A DNA stretch of 6,367 nucleotides, taken from NCBI GenBank assembly GCA_900770015.1, contig CAAGIU010000325.1, positions 1 through 6,367 of the forward strand, written 5' to 3'. The position numbers and the translations under genes were made by a program. Every line of letters begins with the position of its first letter. Positions within the stretch are counted from its first letter, which is position 1. This DNA comes from an uncultured Oscillospiraceae bacterium. GTDB lineage: Bacteria > Bacillota_A > Clostridia > Oscillospirales > Oscillospiraceae. Under the pieces are notes generated by a model. That model did not search any database, was not told the origin of the DNA, and saw only the letters and a program-made list of their open reading frames with translations. Of the stretch, positions 1 to 5,528 are shown one piece after another.

Positions 1-492
1 AATCCCATTCGTTACATGAATTTCATGCGCAATGAGGTCAAATCGACAGTCAGCATCAAGTCGGAAATTGAAAACACGATTCTGTATACCGACGAAGACC
101 GCACGCAGCGCCAAACGCAGGTGCTGAAGGATGTTCGCTACCGTATCACGGCTCGTATCTGTCCCCGGGAGGAATTTCAGGGTACGCTGGAGCAGCTTTC
201 CTGTCAGGCACTTCGGCGGATTCGGGGCGGCAAAACATTTTGCCAGCCGAGCCTGGGAATGAAGGAATTCGTGTGCTATTTTGAGGAAAGCGATGGCACA
301 CGCCCACCCATCGATGTCAGTATGGATCTGGGGCTGATGGTCTATGATGTGTTTGATTTACACGACTATTCGGTTCGGGCCAAGACCAAACCCAGCCTTT
401 CTCTGTACCACGCTGTGATGGAGCACGGTGTCATATACGTGCCGGACTATGACAGTGATGAGGTTTTGAAAGGAGGAGACATCCAATGCTGA
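1..492 (+). CDS. cas5c: Cas5c (Cas5d), type I-C crRNA-handle subunit, 5' truncated
   Basis: The reading frame is open from base 1 (NPIRYMNFMRNEVKS...), so the start codon and roughly the first 70 residues lie outside the window; the ATG at 16 is internal. 163 residues remain. Family signs are the NEVKS segment, the LKDVRYRITARI strand, the ALRRIRGGKTF...LGMKEF block (nt 202-270) and the C-terminal DLGLMVYDVFDL stretch. In type I-C, which lacks Cas6, Cas5c normally cuts pre-crRNA at the repeat hairpin and stays on the 5' handle in Cascade. The family's catalytic residues described for Bacillus halodurans are a Tyr and an adjacent Lys-His pair. The Tyr would be upstream of the window. The place where Lys-His is expected reads EQLSCQALRR, with no histidine. 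The gene overlaps cas8c by 7 bases. The family call is firm; whether the active site is conventional is uncertain. Confidence 0.93.
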   Translation, partial: NPIRYMNFMRNEVKSTVSIKSEIENTILYTDEDRTQRQTQVLKDVRYRITARICPREEFQGTLEQLSCQALRRIRGGKTFCQPSLGMKEFVCYFEESDGTRPPIDVSMDLGLMVYDVFDLHDYSVRAKTKPSLSLYHAVMEHGVIYVPDYDSDEVLKGGDIQC

Positions 493-2360
493 GAGCACTG
501 TATGACTACGGAATCCGCAACGGACTGGCGATTCCTCCGGGATTCCTGCAAAAGGATATTCGCGCCTACATCTGCCTGACCGTGGAGGGCGAGTTCCTGG
601 GAATCGAGCAATATAAAAAAGATACTCAGGTCTGCCCGGATATCGGCTCTCTGGCCAATAGCCCGGATAAATGCAATCCCCTGGCAGAAAAAGCTGGGGT
701 CATTTTGGCTTCTGAAGGAAGGAAAACACAATTCTACCGCACACTTTTAAGGGATGGTGTCCAGTATGCGCCAAATCTGGGCATTTGCCTGTCCGCATTG
801 GAGAACGCCCGGACTCTTAGCGAAATCTGTGATGAGGCGAAGCAGCGGAAGGTGAAGGATGGAGACAGAATCTGCTTTAAAGTGGCGGGTATCCCTATCG
901 TCTGTGATGAGCAGGTTCGAACTTGGTGGGAAGCTGCCAGAAAGCGTTTTGCAAAAAGCAGCGATGGGAAAAACATGGAACGACCGCTGTGCTTGATCAC
1001 CGGAAATGAGACAGATCCCCTTGCTACGGTTCCTGTAGTCACCGGTCTGCAGTCCGTGGGCGGACATTCCCGTGGAGAAGCCCTGTTCTGCTTTGATAAA
1101 TCCGCCTTTCAGTCCTATGGCCTTAAAAAGTCTGCCAATGCGCCGGTTTCTGAGGAAGCCTTCTGCGTGGTGAAGGATGCGCTGAATGATCTGCTGGCGG
1201 GTTCTCCTGCCATGTACCGCAGAGAAAAAAACAGGGACTTTAACCCCGCAGCCCCTATTTTTTCAGGCATGAAGTTCCTGCACTGGTATGACTGCCAGTT
1301 GGAGCCGAATGAGGATTTGATTCATTGTGCGTTTAGCGGCTTTGGAGGCGATGCGGATGAGGAGGATGAAGAGTCTCAACTCTCTGAGGAAGATGTCCTT
1401 GCGCAAGCGCGGCAGACAGAGCTTCAGAAACGCGCAAAGGTAGATCAGCTTTTTGAGCACATCGGCTCCGGAGCGCAGGCTCCAATCCTGAAAAGTCAAT
1501 ATTACATTCTTTTGATCTCCGGAAACAACGGTCGTGCCATGGTTCGCCGCTATGAGCATGGCAGCTATGAAACCCTCCGGGCAAACCTGAACCAATGGCG
1601 AGAGGATCTGTCCCTGAGCGACAATCTGGGTACCGGAGAAATACGCCCACAAAAGCTGACTAGAAGGCTTCAGCGTCTGGTCAAGGATCAGAAGAAAGTC
1701 GGAAGCGAGCTGGCTGAACAGATGAAGAAGGAGCTGGCAGGCGTCACGCCTACCATCGTCATGGCAATTCTGAACGGTACGCCATTACCGGATACCGTTG
1801 CGGTTCGCGCCCTTGCCTATATTCGCTCCAAACTGCTCAGCCCGGAAGAAAACACAAAAAATCCAAATCTGCCGGACGGAATTGCTTGTCAGTGGCTCAA
1901 GGCCTGGCTGATTCGGAAATCCAGAATGCGAAAAGAGGAGGCTGTATTAACCATGAATTATGACCGTGATTTTCCCAACGCCGCCTACCATTGCGGCGCA
2001 CTGATGGCAGTGTATGCCGATTTGCAGCGCGCGGCTATGGAGGAAATAAACGCCACCATTGTACAGCGTTTCTACGCCTCTGCAAGCCGGACACCCACTC
2101 TGGTTCTGGGAACGCTGGAACGGATGGGGGCGGTGTATCTGGATCAGCTCCGCAAGAAGTCCAAGCATGGTCTGGCAAATATCTACGAGGGGCGTTTGAA
2201 TGATATCTATTCCTTCTTCGGGAAGGACGGCTTCCGCCAGCTTCCGTCCGCGCTGAATTTGGAAGATCAGAGTTACTTTGCGCTGGGCTATCGCCAGATG
2301 TGTACACAGATGAATGCCGACAAGGCTGCCGCAAAGGCAGCAAAAGAGGAGGAAAAGTAA
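486..2360 (+). CDS. cas8c: Cas8c (Csd1), type I-C Cascade large subunit
   Basis: A 624-residue protein of normal Csd1 length. In Cascade, Cas8c recognises the PAM, helps open the DNA and recruits Cas3. Family hallmarks are the N-terminal ALYDYG-type start, the segment around residues 197-225 (ALFCFDKSAFQSYGLKKSANAPVS), and ILLISGNNGRAMVRRY around 340-355, where other Csd1 proteins have the SGNxGR block. An acidic Asp/Glu-rich linker lies near residues 289-302. The start at 486 is supported by AGGAGG at 471-476, nine bases upstream, inside the end of cas5c. The first 7 bases overlap cas5c, so translation is probably coupled. The last 135 codons very likely also serve as cas11c from an internal start. 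No frameshift or internal stop is seen. cas7c begins one base after the stop codon. Confidence 0.95.
   Translation: MLRALYDYGIRNGLAIPPGFLQKDIRAYICLTVEGEFLGIEQYKKDTQVCPDIGSLANSPDKCNPLAEKAGVILASEGRKTQFYRTLLRDGVQYAPNLGICLSALENARTLSEICDEAKQRKVKDGDRICFKVAGIPIVCDEQVRTWWEAARKRFAKSSDGKNMERPLCLITGNETDPLATVPVVTGLQSVGGHSRGEALFCFDKSAFQSYGLKKSANAPVSEEAFCVVKDALNDLLAGSPAMYRREKNRDFNPAAPIFSGMKFLHWYDCQLEPNEDLIHCAFSGFGGDADEEDEESQLSEEDVLAQARQTELQKRAKVDQLFEHIGSGAQAPILKSQYYILLISGNNGRAMVRRYEHGSYETLRANLNQWREDLSLSDNLGTGEIRPQKLTRRLQRLVKDQKKVGSELAEQMKKELAGVTPTIVMAILNGTPLPDTVAVRALAYIRSKLLSPEENTKNPNLPDGIACQWLKAWLIRKSRMRKEEAVLTMNYDRDFPNAAYHCGALMAVYADLQRAAMEEINATIVQRFYASASRTPTLVLGTLERMGAVYLDQLRKKSKHGLANIYEGRLNDIYSFFGKDGFRQLPSALNLEDQSYFALGYRQMCTQMNADKAAAKAAKEEEK
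1936..1941 (+). promoter_or_regulatory. Internal ribosome binding site within cas8c, for cas11c
   Basis: AGGAGG (part of GAGGAGG, 1935-1941) lies 11 bases before an in-frame ATG at 1953 inside cas8c. The match to the anti-Shine-Dalgarno sequence is as good as those in front of cas8c and cas7c, though the spacing is slightly long. The underlying codons specify Lys-Glu-Glu-Ala. It sits where type I-C systems are known to begin separate translation of the small subunit. Confidence 0.65.
1953..2360 (+). CDS. cas11c: Cas11c small subunit, nested in frame within the 3' end of cas8c
   Basis: Type I-C Cascade contains a small subunit, Cas11c, made from an internal start within the cas8c message; this is established for other I-C systems. 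Here the in-frame ATG at 1953 (Met490 of Cas8c) follows an AGGAGG motif and would give a 135-residue protein starting MNYDRDFP and ending in a Lys/Ala/Glu-rich tail. The size is close to known Cas11c proteins, about 120-140 residues. Its content looks mostly helical (HCGALMAVYADLQRAAMEEIN; LVLGTLERMGAVYLDQLRKK), as expected of small subunits that line the crRNA-DNA filament. An alternative in-frame ATG at 1926 lies upstream of the Shine-Dalgarno motif, so it is less likely. The nested product is inferred; the sequence cannot prove that it is made. Confidence 0.72.
   Translation: MNYDRDFPNAAYHCGALMAVYADLQRAAMEEINATIVQRFYASASRTPTLVLGTLERMGAVYLDQLRKKSKHGLANIYEGRLNDIYSFFGKDGFRQLPSALNLEDQSYFALGYRQMCTQMNADKAAAKAAKEEEK
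2346..2352 (+). promoter_or_regulatory. Ribosome binding site fixing the cas7c start
   Basis: GAGGAGG within the last codons of cas8c lies nine bases before the ATG at 2362. It supports that start over the in-frame ATG at 2314, which would add 16 basic residues (MPTRLPQRQQKRRKSK) that overlap cas8c and are unlike any Cas7 N-terminus. Confidence 0.8.
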
Positions 2361-2361
2361 A

Positions 2362-3363
2362 ATGGCTGCCATTCAGAATCGCTACGAATTTCTTTACTAT
2401 GTTGCCTGTACCAACGGTAATCCCAACGGCGACCCGGACATGGGCAATGCCCCTCGTTTGGATCCGGAAACCATGCAGGGCTATATCACGGATGTTGCCA
2501 CCAAGCGCCGAATCCGCAACTATGTGCAGACGGCTCATGGTGACGAACCTGGCATGAACATCATCATCCAGCAGAGCACCAACATCAATCGCCACATTGC
2601 TGCGGCACGGAAGGCCGCCGGTGTGGAGGGTGCCAAGGACAAGAACGCTGTCTATGCCGGACGGAAAAAGGCCTGTGAGCTGTTCTATGATGTACGCACT
2701 TTCGGCGCGGTCATGTCCACTGGCCCCAACGCAGGACAGGTGCGCGGCCCGGTTCAGATCACCTTTGGAAAGAGTTTGGATCCTGTGCTGCCCATGGATA
2801 TTTCCATCACCCGTATGGCAACTGCCGAGAATATCAAGGATGGAACGCTGGAGGATTATGAGAAAAAGGAACGGGCAACCCCGGAAGACCAGCTGCGCAC
2901 CATGGGTCGCAAGCAGCTGATTCCCTTCGGCTTGTATGAGGTTCGTGGGTTCATCAGCGCCAATCTGGCGGCAGAAACCGGCTTCGACGACCGGGATCTG
3001 GAGATTCTCTTTGAGTCCATCCTCAATATGTACGAGCATGACCACAGTGCCAGCAAGGGAGAAATGGCGGTGGTTTCTCCTCTGATTGTATTCAAACATA
3101 TCGGCACCGATACCGATGCGCGTCAGCGCCAAAAGCAGGCAAAGCTGGGCTGTGCTCCGGCCCATCGGCTGTTTGACCTTGTGAAGGTGGAGAAAAAAGA
3201 GGGGGTGGGTTCTCCCAGAAGTTACCGTGACTATCGTGCCTCTGTAGCGCTGGGCAAGGTTCCCACCGGGGTGGAGATCGGCTTTAAAACCGATGCCTTT
3301 GGCTCCATCTGCTGGAATACCCTGCCAGAAACGGAAGACTGGTTTGAAGTCGCCAATGGATGA
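2362..3363 (+). CDS. cas7c: Cas7c (Csd2), type I-C Cascade backbone subunit
   Basis: A 333-residue protein, somewhat longer than the roughly 280-300 residues usual for Csd2. Several copies of Cas7c polymerise along the crRNA spacer to form the Cascade filament. Diagnostic family motifs are NGNPNGDPDMGNAPRLDP (residues 18-35), the TDVATKRRIRNYV helix (43-55), FGAVMSTG (114-121), QVRGPVQ (126-132) and TMGRKQLIPFGLY (180-192). The ATG at 2362 is chosen because of the GAGGAGG nine bases upstream and because MAAIQNRYEFLYYV leads straight into the first RNA-recognition-motif strand. One base separates it from the cas8c stop, and its last 8 bases overlap cas4. The extra length may lie in the linker around residues 153-180 or in the C-terminal third. 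The family assignment is very secure. Confidence 0.96.
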   Translation: MAAIQNRYEFLYYVACTNGNPNGDPDMGNAPRLDPETMQGYITDVATKRRIRNYVQTAHGDEPGMNIIIQQSTNINRHIAAARKAAGVEGAKDKNAVYAGRKKACELFYDVRTFGAVMSTGPNAGQVRGPVQITFGKSLDPVLPMDISITRMATAENIKDGTLEDYEKKERATPEDQLRTMGRKQLIPFGLYEVRGFISANLAAETGFDDRDLEILFESILNMYEHDHSASKGEMAVVSPLIVFKHIGTDTDARQRQKQAKLGCAPAHRLFDLVKVEKKEGVGSPRSYRDYRASVALGKVPTGVEIGFKTDAFGSICWNTLPETEDWFEVANG

Positions 3364-4027
3364 GCAGGAATATCTCCCGCTTTCCTGGCTGTCACAGGTC
3401 TGCTATTGTCCACGCAGAGCTGCACTTCTTCTGAATGAGCGGCTCTGGGAGGAAAGCTCCGACACCGCAAAGGGTCGCTCAGAGCATCAGCGCGTTCATA
3501 CCCAGAGGGTAGAGAAACGCGGGGATTACTTGAAGCTGTACGAATTTACGGTGTTTTCTGACCGGTTGTTTCTGCTGGGAAAATGCGACTGCATTGAGGC
3601 AGTCCGCGATGAAAACGGCTGCCACATTCCAGCAGCCGATTTCCCGGTTCGGCTGTACCCGGTAGAGTATAAGCATGGCACTGTCCGCCAGGAGGAAGAA
3701 TACCAGATTCAGCTCTGCGCGCAAGCCATGTGTCTGGAGGAAATGTTTCATACCACGATCCCGGAGGGAGCATTGTTCTTTATTTCCTCTCATCGGAGAG
3801 TTCCCGTCCCATTAGATGAAGCACTGAGGATGCGCACAGAAGCAATGGCAGCTGCCCTATGGGACATTCGACATCGATTGACAGTCCCGGCGGCGCAGTA
3901 TTCCGCAAAATGCCGCCGGTGCTCCCTTAGGGAACTGTGTATGCCAAAAGGAAAACTATCTGCCAAAAATTATCTGCTTCAGCTGCAAACTGAAGCGTTG
4001 GGAGATGTCCCGGAGGGCGAAGGATGA
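3356..4027 (+). CDS. cas4: Cas4, Fe-S PD-(D/E)XK nuclease of spacer acquisition
   Basis: A 223-residue RecB-like nuclease that works with Cas1-Cas2 to select and trim prespacers next to a PAM. The start at 3356 gives MDEQEYLPLSWLSQVCYCPRR, the typical Cas4 N-terminus; an upstream in-frame ATG at 3293 lies well inside cas7c and is rejected. Probable Fe-S cluster cysteines are Cys18 (in CPRR) and Cys186, Cys189 and Cys195 (KCRRCSLRELC). Nuclease residues visible are His48, Asp78 (GKCD), Glu104 and Lys106 (PVEYK) and Gln119 (YQIQLCAQA). All expected active-site positions are filled, so the enzyme looks functional. It overlaps cas7c by 8 bases and has no good Shine-Dalgarno site of its own, so it probably depends on translation coupled to cas7c. 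It overlaps cas1 by 4 bases. Confidence 0.95.
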   Translation: MDEQEYLPLSWLSQVCYCPRRAALLLNERLWEESSDTAKGRSEHQRVHTQRVEKRGDYLKLYEFTVFSDRLFLLGKCDCIEAVRDENGCHIPAADFPVRLYPVEYKHGTVRQEEEYQIQLCAQAMCLEEMFHTTIPEGALFFISSHRRVPVPLDEALRMRTEAMAAALWDIRHRLTVPAAQYSAKCRRCSLRELCMPKGKLSAKNYLLQLQTEALGDVPEGEG

Positions 4028-5052
4028 AGAAACTGCTGAATACACTGTATGTTCTAACACCTGAGAGCTATCTGTTTTGCCGGAATGAAAACATCTGTAT
4101 CCGGATCGGCGAACACGAGAAGCTGTGCGTTCCTGCCCTGACAATCGATTCCATTGTCTGTTTCGGGAAAATGACCGTTTCCACTCCACTGCTGCAATAC
4201 TGTGCAGAGCACGGAATCAGTGTGACATTTGTCACAGAGACGGGACGCTTTATGGGGCGTTTCTATGGTTCTGTAAGTGGAAATGTGCTGCTTCGAAAAC
4301 GACAGTATGAATCTTTGAATGAGGACACTTTCTGTAAACAGCTTGTCCGATCCGTTCTTTTGGCAAAGCTGAGAAACTGTAAGCTGGTTCTTATTCGTGC
4401 TGCCCGCTCGGCAAAAAACGAAGAAGTCGGGCAAGCGTTGACCGAAGGTGTTGCGCAGCTTGGTCAAGCTGTGGAAAAGCTGCTTCTGTGCGAAGATGTG
4501 GATTCCATGCGTGGGATCGAGGGTGCGGCAGCAACTGTCTATTTCTCCCGATTGGACAATATGCTCTGGGGCAATCCGGGCGGCTTCCGGTTTGAGAGCC
4601 GAAGCCGCCGTCCTCCCCGGAATGAGGTCAATGCAGCACTTTCCTTTACATATATGCTTCTGACCAGTCAGATTCAGTCCGCCATGGAAACTGTAGGTTT
4701 AGACCCGGCGGCAGGTTATTTGCATACCCTACGCCCGGGACGCCCCTCCTTTGCGCTGGATCTGATCGAGGAACTGCGCGCTCCACTGTGTGACCGATTT
4801 GTCATCTCTCTTTTTAACAAAGGGCAGCTTTCTGCTTCGGATTTTGAAAAAAACGAAGAAGCCGTCTATTTGAATGAGCGTGGGCGCAGAACACTTCTGT
4901 CTGCTTGGCAGCGTAGAAAACAGGAGGAGATTATCCATCCGTTTCTGGGAGAAAAGGTGCAGATAGGGATGATCCCCTATGCTCAGGCCATGCTCTTTGC
5001 GAGAGTGCTGCGTGGGGATCTGGATGCCTATCCGCCCTTTGTCTGGAGGTGA
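4024..5052 (+). CDS. cas1: Cas1, CRISPR integrase
   Basis: A 342-residue, full-length Cas1 of the I-C type. With Cas2 it inserts prespacers at the leader-repeat junction. The N-terminal beta domain (about residues 1-80, MKKLLNTLYVLTPESYLFCRNENICIRI) is followed by the helical catalytic domain. Metal-binding residues can be placed at Glu166 (RGIEGAAA), His234 (GYLHTLRPGRPS) and the acidic pair region Asp246/Glu249/Glu250 (FALDLIEELR). These match the conserved Glu-His-Asp/Glu set, so the active site looks intact. The start is the ATG of an ATGA overlap with the cas4 stop, with GGAGGG at 4012-4017 six bases upstream. Six bases separate its stop from cas2. Confidence 0.97.
   Translation: MKKLLNTLYVLTPESYLFCRNENICIRIGEHEKLCVPALTIDSIVCFGKMTVSTPLLQYCAEHGISVTFVTETGRFMGRFYGSVSGNVLLRKRQYESLNEDTFCKQLVRSVLLAKLRNCKLVLIRAARSAKNEEVGQALTEGVAQLGQAVEKLLLCEDVDSMRGIEGAAATVYFSRLDNMLWGNPGGFRFESRSRRPPRNEVNAALSFTYMLLTSQIQSAMETVGLDPAAGYLHTLRPGRPSFALDLIEELRAPLCDRFVISLFNKGQLSASDFEKNEEAVYLNERGRRTLLSAWQRRKQEEIIHPFLGEKVQIGMIPYAQAMLFARVLRGDLDAYPPFVWR
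5045..5052 (+). promoter_or_regulatory. cas2 ribosome binding site overlapping the cas1 stop codon
   Basis: GGAGGTGA is a near-complete Shine-Dalgarno sequence, and its final TGA is the cas1 stop. It stands six bases before the ATG at 5059 and nine before the ATG at 5062, so either adjacent Met could be used. Ribosomes ending cas1 would be positioned directly for cas2. Confidence 0.75.
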
Positions 5053-5058
5053 GCATAC

Positions 5059-5349
5059 ATGATGCTGGTGGTTGCTTACGATGTGGACACCACAGACAAG
5101 GCCGGGGCAAAACGACTCCGCAAGGTTGCGCAGCTTTGTGAGCGGTATGGCAGCAGAGTGCAGAACTCCGTGTTTGAGGTTCTGGTGGAGCCGGCACAGC
5201 TGGTGGCACTAAAGGCGGGCTTGGAAAAGATCATCTGCATGGATACTGACTCTGTTCGTCTCTACCGTCTGGGAAGCAACTATAAGAATCGGATAGAGGT
5301 CATTGGCCGTACCGGTTTGATTGAGGCAGGCGACCCACTTTTGATTTAG
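5059..5349 (+). CDS. cas2: Cas2, scaffold of the Cas1-Cas2 integration complex
   Basis: A 96-residue ferredoxin-fold protein of normal Cas2 length. Cas2 dimers bridge two Cas1 dimers and help set spacer length. The first strand MMLVVAYDVDT ends in the conserved Asp8 of the family, followed by the helix KRLRKVAQLCERYG, then RVQNSVFEVLVEP, which is the typical Cas2 second strand, and the DSVRLYRLG strand. Translation may begin at 5059 or 5062 (two adjacent Met codons); the first is used here because the Shine-Dalgarno spacing allows either. It is the last gene of the operon, followed by a candidate terminator and the array leader. Confidence 0.96.
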   Translation: MMLVVAYDVDTTDKAGAKRLRKVAQLCERYGSRVQNSVFEVLVEPAQLVALKAGLEKIICMDTDSVRLYRLGSNYKNRIEVIGRTGLIEAGDPLLI

Positions 5350-5357
5350 TTCCCCGT

Positions 5358-5412
5358 TGCGCTGATCTGTTCCATACAGATTCCCCCGGGAGATCAGCGC
5401 ACACATTTTTTT
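5358..5412 (+). terminator. Candidate Rho-independent terminator after cas2
   Basis: TGCGCTGATCT (5358-5368) and AGATCAGCGCA (5391-5401) form a perfect 11-bp inverted repeat with a 22-base loop. A run of seven T follows at 5406-5412, then further T-rich sequence. It starts nine bases after the cas2 stop, the right place to end the cas operon. The large loop and the four-base gap before the T run make it less than ideal, so termination may be partial, or the hairpin may have another role in the leader. Confidence 0.6.
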
Positions 5413-5460
5413 CATTTTGTTGTTTGACAGCGGAAATCAGATCGATTCTGCTGTCCTGAC

Positions 5461-5491
5461 TTGATGTATTCCACAAAGCACAGCAAATAAT
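5461..5491 (+). promoter_or_regulatory. Weak candidate array promoter
   Basis: TTGATG (5461-5466) and AATAAT (5486-5491, five of six matches to TATAAT) are 19 bases apart, slightly wide for a sigma-70/SigA promoter. Transcription would start near 5498, about 30 bases before repeat 1. A perfect TTGACA occurs at 5424-5429 but has no convincing -10 hexamer 16-18 bases downstream. Which element, if either, drives the array cannot be decided from sequence. Confidence 0.3.
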
Positions 5492-5528
5492 GAACAATGG
5501 AAGGACCGCTTCATTGTGCATATTTGCT
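5482..5528 (+). repeat. Imperfect palindrome at the leader end, touching repeat 1
   Basis: Left arm 5482-5499 is AGCAAATA, ATGA, ACAATG; right arm 5512-5528 is CATTGT, GCA, TATTTGCT. The outer 8 bp and inner 6 bp pair perfectly, and two further pairs form in the middle with one bulged base and one mismatch, giving 16 pairs around a 12-base centre. The right arm ends at the base before the first repeat. Its function is unknown; it could be a leader anchoring signal for spacer integration, a regulator site, or an RNA hairpin at the start of the pre-crRNA. Confidence 0.75.

Larger units (their letters stand above)
5350..5528 (+). promoter_or_regulatory. CRISPR leader between cas2 and the first repeat
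   Basis: A 179-base non-coding stretch separates the cas2 stop from repeat 1. Orientation is set by the collinear cas genes and by the repeat tail GAATTGAAAT, which marks the 3' end of the repeat. The leader is visibly richer in A and T after 5402 than the genes. It holds a terminator-like hairpin, promoter-like hexamers and a terminal palindrome, described separately. Leaders of this size normally carry the array promoter and the site that guides Cas1-Cas2 to the first repeat. Confidence 0.85.

Noticed and set aside
2314..2361. Upstream start for cas7c adding 16 residues
   Set aside because: The added residues overlap cas8c and are basic and unlike Cas7, while the ATG at 2362 has a better-placed ribosome binding site.
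2035..3165. 376-residue open frame on the - strand across cas8c and cas7c
   Set aside because: It lies antisense to two clearly recognised Cas genes, has no recognisable domain and no start signal I could support, and its low-complexity composition fits a shadow of the coding strand.
3293..3355. Upstream start for cas4 adding 21 residues
   Set aside because: It would overlap cas7c by 71 bases; the Cas4 family N-terminus (YLPLSxL...CPRR) starts right after the ATG at 3356.
5424..5452. TTGACA as a full promoter in the leader
   Set aside because: The -35 hexamer is perfect, but the bases 16-18 downstream (TTCTGC, TCTGCT) do not resemble a -10 hexamer, so I kept it only as a remark.
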